Assembly (NCBI RefSeq): GCF_958450345.1
Contig: NC_088784.1
Coordinates: 74,115,747 to 74,179,746, forward strand
Origin: Calliphora vicina
Taxonomy: Eukaryota; Arthropoda; Insecta; Diptera; Calliphoridae
Length of the DNA: 64,000 nucleotides
Reading direction: 5' to 3'
In this document: in pieces, positions 1 through 10,696 of the stretch
Position numbering within the stretch: the stretch's first letter is position 1
Layout: each line of letters begins with the position of its first letter
Program-made: the position numbers and the translations under genes
Notes under the pieces: model-generated
What the model was told of the DNA's origin: nothing
Databases searched by the model: none
What the model saw: only the letters and a program-made list of their open reading frames with translations

Positions 1-430
1 ATGTCATAATTTTATAAAATACCTTCATATTTATTTTCTGTCAATTAAAAAAAATATAATTTTATAAGATTTTCCGTTATCGCTCCTAAATAAAAAATAA
101 ATCGCTCAAATAAAAATAATTTCAGGATTTTAAAAGAATAATGAATAAAATAGATCATTAGGAACTAAACCAAATGTTTACCAGACGTTAAAAATTTTAT
201 GCCGAATATAACTGTCTTCGCTTAATAAATTATTTGGGGGATTGAAGATTACTGTATTCTATATTTTAATTTTATTAAAGAAGACAACTTTTAGTGGGTC
301 CCCAAACACTGCACTGTTGCTTAACGAAAAGAAGGAAAATCTTATCCAGATATTTAAAACTGTATCGAAGGTTAATGAACATAAAAAATATATAAAATGG
401 GGACTGTAAATAGAAAACTGCACCTAAGAA
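1..430. other. AT-rich intergenic, no gene seen
   Basis: No supportable coding or RNA gene. From about 290 the sequence begins to resemble decayed Tc1-like transposase DNA that continues into the next entry. Confidence 0.5.
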
Positions 431-644
431 AGATCTAAATATTGTTAGAACCTGTCAGGCAAATAAATACAGAATTAAATTTAGAAATAAGCGATATGAC
501 TGTGAGGAAAAGACTTCTAGATGTAAACTTGGCAGCCCAAAGTGCAAGGAAAAATCCACTATTTATAAAAATTCATAGTGATACTCGTTTGGAGACTGGT
601 CTGAAAGCAAATGGTGCCACATTTTGTGAACTGACGGGTCTAAA
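430..644 (+). pseudogene. Tc1-like transposase N-terminal fragment
   Basis: An open stretch encodes a helix-turn-helix-like segment (VRQINTELNLEISDMTVRKR, then LLDVNLAAQSARKNPLF). This resembles the DNA-binding region of Tc1 transposases, where a V(R/S)xRTVRRRL-type helix is followed by ARKKP. No DDE catalytic part follows; the frame runs into a short palindrome. I read it as a truncated relic. The family call is from pattern memory and could be wrong. Confidence 0.45.
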
Positions 645-697
645 GACCCCTTTCACACTAGGCAATTTGGTTGCGCAACTCTAGTGTGAAAGGGGTC
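645..697. repeat. 17-bp perfect inverted repeat
   Basis: GACCCCTTTCACACTAG (645-661) is matched by its exact reverse complement at 681-697, with a 19-nt spacer. The same arm sequence reappears near 48509-48525 inside an insertion in a hAT MITE, so it belongs to a dispersed element. Confidence 0.8.
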
Positions 698-699
698 AA

Positions 700-2700
700 A
701 CAGTTTTTATTTGAAAGTTTAGAATGTAGGCAATATATTTGACGTCCAACCTCTTCAACTTGTCAGTACCGATTATTCATCACCCAGCTCAAGCTCCTAA
801 AGTTATAGACATGAAACTTGGACAGTAGGTTCCCCTCACCCTGTAGATCCACAAAGAAGGAATTTTCGGAAATTCGAATCCTTTAGAAAAGAAAATTTGC
901 AAATACTAATTTTAAATCGCATTGATAATTTATAAATACCAATTTGTTTATTTTTGTCACTTCCTTCATAAATTGACATAGACAAATGAACATGTGTAGA
1001 TTTGGCCAAATCCGGATAAACCGTTTGGTACCTTTTTAAAACATATTTGTGTCTTAAGCAAATGCCCAAAGATTTGTCTCAGTTGAGACAAACTTTTCAT
1101 AATATGAGAATAGAAAACAAACAAAAGAAAATATCAAAATAGTTGTTGTTTGGAAAGAGAGACAAGACAAACACAGGCGTTGCTTATTGAACAAATTATG
1201 TATTTTCTAGCTCTGTAAACCACGTCAAAATAACTTTACGGTTCGATATTACTTTTTTGACAACTGTCATTTGTTGCATATCTGTAATATTTGTATTTGT
1301 TATTCAAATGGTACATGTTGAATTTTCTATAATAATGAACCTAGAATTATTTGAGTGCTGCTCAGAAGACTATAATATCTATTTACATTTTCATAATATT
1401 TGATCTGTTAACACTTTGCTAAAAACTATTTTTCTCTATATCAATGTTAATAAACTGTATCATATTAAAATAATTTGTAGCACTATTCAATGATACCCAA
1501 ATTGTTCAGATAATGTATTAAATATAGGAGAAATTTACTATTATATTGTTTACAACGACTTCTAAGTCATATAACTCCAAAACTAAGATAGAGAGAGCAA
1601 AAATTTTAAAATTTGTATGGCTTTAATTAAAAGTGCTATCTACAAAGCATATGTATTAAAATACAACCTGTGTTATTATCTTGATTTATGCTAAACTTTG
1701 GCCCGTTTAATTTAAAATATAATAAGAAGTTATACTAAAATATATGAGATAGCAATCATATTTTTAAATTCATAAAAGGTAAAGAAAATAAATAAATTTA
1801 TACTTATTTGGTTTAAAATAAAGCAAATTTTTATACTTGGTAACTCTAAATGCAACATTGGGAGGGTGGTGAAATTCAAACAACAGATTAACTCAACGAA
1901 ACATTTTTAACGAATGTATATTATATACAAAAAAAAACAAAAACGAATATTTTTTTTTAGCTAGAAAAAGGAGGGGGAGGTAGACAGGAATTTTGGATAC
2001 CCAAAGTAGCGGGTGGCGATGGAGCAAAAAATTATACTTCACACAGTTAGGTTTATATAAATGCAAAAAATTAACTTACATGGTATTGAGTAGAATACAT
2101 TAACATATGTATATATATATTTTATATTGGATGAAATTTTAATAACACACGCACTAATTATTGCAAATTAAATCACACTATTTAGTTATTGGACAGAAAC
2201 TGCCCTATTTATTATATTTGACACAGGTTAAAATAATTTTTTTTAGGTTTTAGTAGTTTTAAAATGATTCGGACTCTATTAAATTTTCTGTAATTTTTTG
2301 TGCTGTTGAAAAAATCAAACAATAAAAAGTGTATTGACTTGATTTCGTTCACTTTTGAAATATATTTCCAAGTTCACTTGATAACTTTTACATTTTCACA
2401 GTTAATTTTTCTAAGTTTATTTTTTAATGTTCTATGGCACTTTGAATAATTTTTATTTTTTGGATTTTTTTTAATTCTAGGGAATTAGATTTTATGCTCC
2501 TCACGTATTAAACGAATTGATTGTACATAAATAAATGTATGCTTATGTAGACCTATCTTCTATGTAAATATCTGTACACCGTTTATATTATATATTGTTT
2601 TTTATGTATCTGCATGTTTGAACGAAGACACGAAAAAACAGCTGATTGTGTTTTTAATGCAGTATTTTTAGAAAAGGGCGTAGAAGCAAGAGTGCATGAA
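700..2700. other. Gene-free AT-rich region
   Basis: Two kilobases of AT-rich DNA with only short ORFs that lack codon structure or recognisable motifs. I see no RNA gene. The end (about 2715-2769) contains two close copies of a dispersed motif (CTGTCTATACTTGACAAATA) also found at 27093 and, inverted, at 13800. Confidence 0.5.
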
Positions 2701-2769
2701 AAGGGTGTGTTATCCCCTGTGTATATTTGACAAATATTTATTATTCCCTGTCTATACTTGACAAATATA

Positions 2770-3768
2770 CTCGACTTAAATATTTTCTCTCACTTATGTG
2801 GTAGAAGCCAGTATGTCTCGATTGGAGACTCCAACTCCCCAATACTTCGTGTAGTAAGTGGTGTACCCCAAGGCTCTGTTATTGGGCCATTACTATTTAT
2901 GTTGTACTTGAATGACCTTCTGAATATAGGAAATGGTCTGCCTTGTAGGCCTTTTGTCTATGCAGATGACGTTCAGTTTCTTTACTATGCAGACTCACAG
3001 TTTCCTGATGTCTTAAAGGAAGGAGTTAATTACATTATTAGTAGAGTTTTAACTTGGTCTTCTGAAAATGGATTTAAACTTAATTCAAGAAAGACTAAAT
3101 TAATGGGATTTGGTTTCCGAACTGATAATATGGATATTACACTTGATGGCACATGTATTGAATTTGTAAATAGGATGAAATGTCTCGGTGTCTTAATTGA
3201 TGATCACTTAAATTTTAAAGCTCATATTAACAGCATTTCTTCCAGAATATCATTTTTATTGAGAAGGTTATATTCACTTGATATATATCTTCCATTTTCT
3301 ATTAGAATGCGTGTCGCTAATGCTTTATTGATGCCACATATTTTGTATTGTATAGAAGTATTTTCTGGTACTACGGGTCGTGAATTTGCTACATTTAAAA
3401 TAATTTTCAATAGAATCGTGAGATTTGTTTTTCATTTGGGAATACGTCACCATGTAACTCCCTTTGTGGACAGATTCCTTCGATGTTCATTTCATAATTA
3501 TGTAGCTATAAGGTTATTAATATTTTTTTACAAGATTTTTGTAAACGGTTTCCCTGATTATATAGTAGACAACTTTCATTTGATAAACTCTGATAGGAAC
3601 CCTCAATTTTTATATCCACTCTTTCATTCCGCAATATTTGAAAGATCATTCCAGATAAGATTATCAAGAATATGGAATACACTACCTAGGGATCTAAGAT
3701 GTTTCTCATCTTCGCCTTATGCCTTTCGAAGAAAACTAATGAATTATGTAATTACACATGATTTATAA
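2770..3768 (+). pseudogene. Reverse transcriptase fragment (non-LTR)
   Basis: The open frame encodes the later reverse-transcriptase blocks. SGVPQGSVIGPLLFMLYLND is the GxPQGSxxGP motif before the palm, FVYADDVQFL holds the catalytic YADD, and KCLGVLIDDHLNF is the thumb-side motif. The tail RIWNTLPRDLR...FRRKLMNYV is the usual C-terminus of CR1/Jockey/I-type polyproteins. Endonuclease, ORF1 and the first palm aspartate are absent, so it cannot be active. The frame is unbroken for about 330 codons, implying a fairly young insertion. The first few codons are flanking DNA rather than element. The exact clade is not resolved. Confidence 0.88.
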
Positions 3769-4119
3769 TTTTTTCTCCTTCTCTTTAACTATTCCTCAAA
3801 ATTTAAAAGATATGCACTTTCATGCATTATAATTTTTTTGTTTTATTATTATATAATGATTTAAAAAAGGGTCTGATAACTATATTTTTTATTTTTTTAT
3901 TAAATTATATATACATTTATATTTATTTAAATGTTTGCATAAAAGAAAAAAAAATGTTAATAATTTTGTAATTACTTGTTTTTAACTATTTTTATTTATA
4001 CTATTTTTGTTAAAAGTTAATATATTTAATTATTTTATTTAGTAGCTTTTATTAGCCATTAATGGCCCCTAAGGCTTGGTTATATAAATTGAAGAAAAAT
4101 AAATAAAATATTTATTATA

Positions 4120-4150
<31 letters not shown>
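2770..4150 (+). mobile_element. 5'-truncated non-LTR retrotransposon
   Basis: A 1.38-kb 3' fragment of a LINE-type element: the reverse transcriptase C-terminal half, an AT-rich 3' UTR, then an uninterrupted A run at about 4122-4150. The left flank (CTGTCTATACTTGACAAATA) and right flank (TATTTATCGTAACAATAAAT) join into the sequence of a dispersed repeat seen whole at about 27093-28060. This fixes the insertion point; the likely target duplication is AAATAT, partly hidden in the A tail. The missing 5' portion is typical of aborted reverse transcription. Confidence 0.88.
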
Positions 4151-4153
<3 letters not shown>

Positions 4154-4260
4154 TTATCGTAACAATAAATGGCGTTTGTTGTCTGAGCAAAACCACTAAC
4201 AATTATGTCATAACGAAGCAATAATACATACATACTAATAAATTTGACGTTTATCAGACA
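4151..4260. repeat. Right half of a dispersed repeat
   Basis: TATTTATCGTAACAATAAAT and the following segment (GTTGTCTGAGCAAAA, TGTCATAACGAAGCAATA) match 27989-28060 and, inverted, 13738-13810. It is the downstream half of the repeat into which the LINE fragment inserted. Confidence 0.7.
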
Positions 4261-4295
4261 AAAATTTATGAATTATGTATATCAAGCACAGATTA

Positions 4296-4473
4296 CCCTA
4301 CGTCTACAACTTGCATGAAATGCTTAACAGTAACATTATGTTAGTGTTAGGTAGAGTCACACCATGTTAACGTTTTTTTCAATGTTTTAACACGGTTGTT
4401 AAACCATGTGTTTTAACAACTTTTTTATAACATCATGTTTTAACAGCATTTCATGTCTGTTGCAGGCGGGGTG
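4296..4473. mobile_element. Harbinger-type MITE, 178 bp
   Basis: The ends are inverted relatives of each other: CTACAACTTGCATGAAATGC on the left and GCATTTCATGTCTGTTGCAG on the right. The element is flanked by TTA on both sides (4293-4295 and 4474-4476). A TWA trinucleotide duplication is the PIF/Harbinger signature. The same family, with clearer ends and a TAA duplication, lies at 9896-10416. It is non-coding. Confidence 0.75.
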
Positions 4474-4694
4474 TTACAGAAATGAAACAAATGACTGTTC
4501 ACAAAAAAGTAATATCAAACCATATAGTTATTTTGACGTTCTACAACCACTTTTAAATGGAAAACCAACCATCAGATGGACAGACTGAAAGACGATATAT
4601 CAATTATATTTAATTATATAATGATGTTTTGACATTTAACATCGGGCTTCCATTAAATTATTTTGTTAATAAGAAAGAAAAGAAAATCGGAATA

Positions 4695-5180
4695 CTTGGC
4701 AACACTAGTGTATATATATAAGTTTGTCAATCCGTTTGTAATTTCTACATTTTTCATTTGCGAACCCATAAAGTAAAGGCGCGGATCCATGAGGGGGCAA
4801 AAGGAATTTTCCCCCTAAAACCGCTAAATTGTAATGTTAAACGGAAAAAAGGTAAAATACATTTGTTTATTCCTCTCACAAGTGGTTGAGCTGGATCCGC
4901 GCCTGATAATGTATATACATATATTCTGGATCGTTGTAGATAGCGAATTTGATATAGCCATATCCGTCTGTCTGTCGAAATCAACTTTCCGAATCCCCTT
5001 ACATAGTACATGATTAATACATCATTATTCATTATTGTTCCGCTTGATTGCTATTTAAATTCGGGAAAATTGGCCCACAAATGGCTGAGATATGAATTAA
5101 AAAAAACTAGAATTTTAAATCTATGGATTACTAGGTCATTAACATAGATGATATGGATATCAAATAATAGGCATTTCAAA
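4695..5180 (+). repeat. Dispersed repeat DR1, copy 1 (decayed)
   Basis: A copy of a family with many members here (see the nearly complete copy at 60671-61312). Diagnostic phrases are TTTGTCAATCCGTTTGTAAT, TATCCGTCTGTCTGTCGAAA, and CATTAACATAGATGATATGG. It lacks its 3' terminal segment and carries the inserted element at 4777-4904. Confidence 0.75.
4777..4904. mobile_element. 128-bp MITE with AGGCGCGGATCCA ends
   Basis: A perfect 13-bp terminal inverted repeat (AGGCGCGGATCCA and TGGATCCGCGCCT) bounds a 128-bp non-coding insert. Other DR1 copies run uninterrupted from the CATAAAGTA equivalent into TATATATTCTGG, so this is an insertion. A clear target duplication is not visible. Confidence 0.65.
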
Positions 5181-5409
5181 GATAGATTTGAAGGGGTGTC
5201 TACTATAGAAGTACACTTCCACTAGGAGACCCATAGTAGCCATTGTGATACCCTTTAGAAATAGGTATAACCCAGTGTGAACTTGATGTGAAAAGGAATG
5301 AAATTGGAGAGAATAAAAAAGAGAGAAGTCATGTGATATAAAGGTAAATAAAGTAAAAGATCCTGTTCAAAGAAAAAAAATAAAAAGGACATGATACAAG
5401 TATAGACTG

Positions 5410-6310
5410 GGATTCACCGACTCCCATTACCCCCGATAAATACTTGTAGATTTCCCAGATCACTTCTAGGTATATCCCCCATTTTATCATGGAACCTTTC
5501 CCCTATTCATTTTAGCCTGATACCCTAGACTACAGGGTATCAGGCTAAAATGAATAGGGGAAAGGTTCCATGATAAAATGGGGGATATACCAGTTACAGA
5601 GAATATGTTCCACTGTTTCTAGTTCCTCAATATCATAGCACAACCTTTAAAAATCCGGTGTGCCATTGTCCCATTGAAGACTCCAATTGTGCAGTGTCCG
5701 GTTTTGCATTCAACTTTCGCTACATAGGCCTGTACACCCTGCAATCCGTCCTACTACACCAGGATTGGTTCGGAAACTTCCGGCATCTTTTCAAATCAAC
5801 CTGTACTAGTAACATATAGGAGGTTTAACCTCATCTCCCTGTATGTTACAGTACCCAGGTACCCAACACAATCTGATTGTGTATAGTTCCAATAACACTA
5901 AAGACCCCTATGTGACGTGTGCCCTTATCAAATCCGTGGCTTTCCAGATCGTTAAGAAACCTGTCTGGAAGACGTTGCATTCGTCTGGTAGTCTGAACGA
6001 CACTTTGATGTCCTCATCTACTACATAAACTCCGACTTCCGTGCCAGATTCTATTATGGACAAATTAGTGAAAACAGAACACTCTTCAAACAGCTGTTCA
6101 AATCTAACCCATTAGTCTCTACTTCGAAACACAAAATGCAGGTAAAATACCGTAGTCTATTGTCGTTACTCTATGGTCCAAAATCCCAGTAGGGATGCCT
6201 GTCCAATTAGACCCACCTCGTGTGTAACCAACCGGCATCTCTGAACTTCACTGAGTATGTATCTTCCTATACTTCGGTTACGAAACAGAGAGCAACCACA
6301 ACTTTCTGGT
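5410..6310 (-). pseudogene. Decayed RNase H-type non-LTR remnant
   Basis: Read on the minus strand, the part around 5590-5700 gives broken fragments ending in ELETVEHILCN, the Cys/His-containing C-terminal region typical of R1/LOA/I-type LINEs after the RNase H domain. A better-preserved relative, open in one frame, lies at 51190-51640, and a sense fragment at 39440-39700. Many stops and shifts. The segment at 5469-5591 is an added perfect palindrome. Confidence 0.6.
5469..5591. repeat. Perfect 58-bp inverted repeat, 7-nt spacer
   Basis: The left arm 5469-5526 and right arm 5534-5591 are exact reverse complements; the spacer is AGACTAC. The right arm reads in the sense of the LINE fragment at 39560-39620 (same CAGGGT-TCAGGC-AAAATG layout). 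The left arm is therefore an inverted copy placed between two neighbouring parts of the same decayed element. Confidence 0.95.
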
Positions 6311-6384
6311 TACCAATTTGGTCAGTTGCCATATAGGTATTACATATCAAATTAAAATTTATTACTTAACTAATTTAAAATTAT

Positions 6385-6475
6385 TTATAGATTAGCGGTA
6401 ACGGTATTTACGATTATACCGGTAAAGGTAATTCAAATTATTTCGGTAACGGTAGCTTAGCGGTTACGGTAGTTG
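6385..6475. repeat. GGTAACGGTA-type short repeats
   Basis: Several imperfect repeats of GGTAACGGTA / GGTTACGGTA occur just 3' of the COX7C-like gene. A degenerate simple repeat; no function inferred. Confidence 0.5.
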
Positions 6476-6593
6476 AGTTGATAGTGGTAATAGTAGCCAA
6501 TTTTGCATTATTTCTTTAAAATGCCTGATTTGGTTTTAATCATTTAATTCACTCGAAATACAATACATATAGAATAGAATAATAAGAATTCCC

Positions 6594-6899
6594 TTATTCC
6601 ACCTCATAATCATATGGTCTTAACATTTGATGCATTACCACCAGCCAGGGTGCTCCAAAACCAATAACACCAGCCAATAAATAAAATGCTGTAAATCTCA
6701 TGGGATTATCCATGGATTTGCGAAATGGTAGATTCTGAAAGCAGAAATTAAGCAATGAAAATAGCTTTGAATTATGTATAAAATGTTAACTTACACAGCC
6801 AGGCATACCGCCTTTATAAGAACGCACAAAAGGTTTTTTATTTAATACAATATTGAAGGAACTACTACGTTTCGCTAATTGTTTTGTAATAGCAAACAT
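6594..6899 (-). CDS. Cytochrome c oxidase subunit 7C-like protein
   Basis: Two exons on the minus strand: 6795-6899 and 6594-6734, split by a 60-nt GT-AG intron in phase 0. They give an 81-residue protein. The N-terminus (MFAITKQLAKRSSSFNIVLN) is basic and hydroxylated, a mitochondrial presequence. Then come KGGMPGC|NLPF, with the intron at the bar, one membrane helix (about residues 48-66, FTAFYLLAGVIGFGAPWLVV) and the MHQML tail. GG(I/M)PGxNLPF and P(F/W)L(I/V)V(R/M)HQ(L/M)L are diagnostic of COX7C, a small membrane subunit of complex IV. It has the same intron position as the canonical gene at 9122-9461 but is far more divergent and carries an extra C-terminal RPYDYEVE. Drosophila also has a second, COX7C-like gene, often a sign of male-germline use; tissue use here is inference. 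There is no frame damage. Confidence 0.88.
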
Positions 6900-6959
6900 T
6901 TTATTTATTTTTGTTTAAATAAAAACGAAATTATATGAAAATTGAGTTTATTAGCAAAA

Positions 6960-8880
6960 AATTTTATAATTCGAATAGAAGTTTTTTTTGAAAAGAAAAT
7001 GCTACATTTTAAAATAAATTTATTAAAGTTTTTAGGCAAAGTATTATTATTATTGTGCAGATTTTCCACACAATATAATTTTTTAAATGGGAGTGGGTAT
7101 TTTTTGTTTTCTTGTAACGCATGTTAGTCCATGTTTGCCACCAACATACACCCTTTAAGGCCCCATACCGACTCCAATGTTTATAAATCCAATTGAACAG
7201 TAAATATCCAAAAGGGCTCCTAAAGGGGGAAAATTTGTTTACAAATCCCCTGGAAGTTTCGAAATTTAATTTTGCGTTTTCTTCTTAAAGTTACAGTATT
7301 ATTTTATCACAAAGGGACCAATTTATGGACCCAATTGAGCTGGTTAATACCAGCTGCCTTCATAACCTAACAGTATTATTTCCATACAGATAAAACAGAT
7401 TCGTTGTTATTTGTTGACAATCGAATGATACATTTCGATACTAGTACTAGAAAATCAGCTGACAAAACCAACATTTTTCAGAAACAACAGAGAAATCCAG
7501 TTACCACAACCAAAAAAAAACTATATTCTCTTTTACAAAAACAAAGATTTATGTATATTTAATATTGAATTTTGACTGATTATTTCAAAAATTTAACTGT
7601 TTTTGTCATTATTTAATATTCACAATTTTTCGGGAATTTCCGGGAATGAACTGATTTTTTTAATATTTATCGATAATGGTAGCCGTATATAATTTTGGAT
7701 AAATAAATTTTTCATTCTTTTAAGCTAACTTTGAAAAGACTCTAATTCTAATATAAGGTTTTGGTCTATATTTTCAACTGTTTTCTATTACTGAAATAGT
7801 GATTAGTGGTACACAAAACTATTTTAAACAACCTATAATGGGATACAATAAATCATCTCGAATAAAGAGATTTTTGATTGGAATTATATTGAAAAGAATT
7901 TTTGGTGAAAAGGCTTTTGTTGAACACAATTTGATGGTAAAAAAAAATGTGAAAAAATCGAGGTGTTGGGTTTTTGCTTGTATCTCAGCACTATTTTTCC
8001 CGATTTGAAATAGCAACCGAACTGGAACTATAGCAGATATATTGATGTAGCAATCATGTATGTGTGTTATCTGGGGGGAGGGGCTGCTTCGGAATGACTA
8101 TATAACATACCACTTATATCTGTTACCCTTACCACTCATGGTGAAGGGTATTTTTCATATTTATCTTAAATAAAACACTTTGATTTTGGTTATTTTTTAT
8201 ATTTGCGAATACATTTTATCTTACAATACATCGCACATATTGGGATTTTTATTTTAAACGCAATGTCTTGGCATCACATGTATCGACAACTTGATAACTT
8301 AAAAGCAAAGAAGAATTAATCTGAAAATCAAAGAAAAATAATAAAATATATTAGTATGCTAGATAAATATGAGAACTTTCAAAGAAACAAAGAATAAAAC
8401 TTTAATTTCGAGGATTTTGTAACACAGAATATAAAAAAATAATGATTATCCATTTTTCTTGATAAAATAGGCTGCTTTTCTAGTTTAATTAGGCGTGGAA
8501 CCCAGAAAATTTATATGTCTTAAATAAAATTATTATTTGTGATGACTCCTTCTTACATGAATAGTTCAAAAATGGTTCCCACAGAAAAATTATTACTTGT
8601 ATAATTCAACGTTGAAAAATTAGTTGAAAGTTCTGATTAATTTCAATGTAAATATTTTTGCAAATAAAGAAATAGATTTCAATGAAAGTAAACTTTTTAA
8701 TGTTTTACAAAATCTACAGTTTCCAATTTTAATTAGAACTAGAAATTTGCAATTTTAGAATAACTTTTCACTGGATCATTTAATGTTATCTTTGCACAAA
8801 GTTTTGTCACCATGAAAACCATGACTAAACAAACACAATTTTTTAACTATATTTTAAAACTTATAAATCTGTAATACAGA
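6960..8880. other. Intergenic between the two COX7C genes
   Basis: No coding exon recognised; overlapping ORFs around 7800-8010 on both strands lack motifs and are chance. About 8030-8160 is a scrap of dispersed repeat DR1 (ATAGCAGATATATTGATGTA and CTCATGGTGAAGGGTATTTT). Confidence 0.5.
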
Positions 8881-9121
8881 TTTATTATTAGGTCATATAG
8901 AATGGAAATCACAGGACAATATAAAAACAGACATTTTCAATAACAAGCAAAGACAGGCATCCTTCCTGCATACTCCATTCTTCGAGCTACAAACTCTTTT
9001 CCAAAATGAGCGTTAAACCTTATGGAACAATACATCCTTTAGAACTTCCTTTCCAACTTTACCATTTTAACGATTAAATTTTAACACTTTTTTTTGTTCA
9101 AATACTAACCTAAAATTTTTT

Positions 9122-9461
9122 TTACTTCTTAAGCAATTGATGTCTGACAATCAAGAAGGGAGAACCGAAACCCAAAACGGTGAAGGTAGTGAAAAGAGCA
9201 GTGAGCCTATAACGGTTCTTCAAGCTGAAGGGCAAATTCTGAAAACAAAATAGAAAAAATATTAACATTAAAACATATTATTGCAGTCTCCTCCAATGAG
9301 AAAAAAAAATAATTATGTAATCATATGGTTTCTGTAGAAATCTCATAATCCTTAGCAATTTTAATGCACAAATTTACCTCGCCGGGAATGCCACCATGGC
9401 TGTGGAATCTAACCATAGACTTGGCAAAGTTGCTAGCCAACAAATTGGTACGGGTCAACAT
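9122..9461 (-). CDS. COX7C: Cytochrome c oxidase subunit 7C
   Basis: Two minus-strand exons, 9378-9461 and 9122-9238, with a 139-nt intron (GAG|GTAAAT ... TTTTCAG|AAT) in phase 0, encode 66 residues, the usual size of insect COX7C. The presequence is MLTRTNLLASNFAKSMVRFH; the mature part is SHGGIPGE|NLPFSLKNRYRL followed by one membrane helix (about residues 39-57, LTALFTTFTVLGFGSPFLIV) and RHQLLKK facing the other side. This is a structural subunit of complex IV in the inner mitochondrial membrane. The start is chosen at 9461 because the upstream in-frame extension reads through 5' UTR and the protein from this Met matches the family. The gene is divergently oriented from the MCC-beta gene 1.2 kb away. 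Confidence 0.95.
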
Positions 9462-9895
9462 TTTTTCACTTAAAATTTCGATTACTTTTCCAAATGGCCA
9501 AGACGAAAACGATGGATGTTCTTTTGCTTGAAACGGGCAAAAAACGAACTTGTACAAAAGGTACAAAAGAAAATGTCAAAAAAAACGAACTTCGAATTTT
9601 TAGAGGGTATGTTTAGTGAAAGAAATTACAGGGTTGTATTTATGGGGTAGTGTTGTTTCCAAACTCGTTTAAATTTTTATAAAAATCGCTAAAAATATAA
9701 ATGAACTTTAATTTATACAAAAATCGATTAGTCTTAAATATTTTTATTTATAATATGATGAAATACAAGAAAAGCTTAAGTATCTCCTCTTTGACAAAAA
9801 AATTCAATAATTTTAACGTTATTTTACAAAAAAGTAATTGAATCGCTAACCCATTCCATACCAAATGATACTAACAAATTGTGTCTGCCCCATAA

Positions 9896-10416
9896 CACCC
9901 CGTCTACAACAGGCATGAAATGCTGTTAAAACATGATGTTAAGACTTCATGTTAAATTATTAATATGTTAATGGTGGAGTATCGTACTCATGTCAATATT
10001 AAGATATTTCATTATTTTTTGATTGTCAGCGAAGCAAATTCTATAAAACATGGGAACTGTTCGTATAATCCAATGATTTTAAAAGTTTCTTCAGCGTTAG
10101 CATCCATTTTTATTTATTTTATTTATTTTTTGTTTTATAGAATTACAAAGCCAATCAATTTTTACACAATTTTCCACATTATTTTACAGCATTTATTTGT
10201 TTGTTTGTCGAATGAAAATTGTAAATGAAAAAAAAGCAACAAAATGGCTGCTGTCAAGCTTAAACGTCATTTCATGTTATAATAGAGTTGTTAAAACATA
10301 TGGTTTAACAACCATGTTAAAACATGAGAAAAACGCTAACATGATGTCTCTATACCTAACACTAACATCATGTTAGTGTTAATGTTTAGCATTTCATGCC
10401 TGTTGTAGACGGTGTG
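9896..10416. mobile_element. Harbinger-type MITE, 521 bp
   Basis: The terminal inverted repeats begin CACCCCGTCTACAACAGGCA and end TGCCTGTTGTAGACGGTGTG, with inner arms (ATGAAATGC / GCATTTCAT) extending the match to about 28 bp. TAA flanks both sides (9893-9895, 10417-10419), matching the TWA target of PIF/Harbinger elements. There is no transposase. It sits between the divergent COX7C and MCC-beta genes, in DNA that should hold both promoters. The smaller sibling is at 4296-4473. Confidence 0.85.
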
Positions 10417-10539
10417 TAAAAAGCGCATATTGAGTAATAATTTTATTTGGCGAAATAAAGTTTCATGTATTTCAAAATTACACTACACATTTTTATACCT
10501 ATCGGTCACATGTAAGGCCCACTTCTGGGGGATACACTC

Positions 10540-10696
10540 CGATAACTGGGGATAGAGACTAACAAAATACTGGCACCACTGCTGCCGCTGTCAGTTTCTC
10601 TTATCACGATCAACTTTGACTTTTTTTACCCACCTTGTGTTTTGTTTTCCATAAAAAATTATTTTTTAGTTTAAATTAGTTAATTTAGTTAAAAAT
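10540..10696 (+). promoter_or_regulatory. Likely promoter/5' UTR of MCC-beta gene
   Basis: The only MITE-free, less AT-rich DNA upstream of the start codon. CTGTCAGTTTCT near 10590 resembles an insect initiator (TCAGT). There is no TATA box at the expected spacing. The assignment is by position. Confidence 0.35.

Noticed and set aside
7799..8016. Overlapping ORFs on both strands (69 and 65 codons)
   Set aside because: Sense/antisense pair in AT-rich DNA with no motif, splice context or codon bias.
9138..9254. Plus-strand ORF beginning MSDNQEGRTETQNGEG
   Set aside because: It is the antisense of COX7C exon 2; the minus strand reads NLPFSLKNRYRL...RHQLLKK with proper splice sites.
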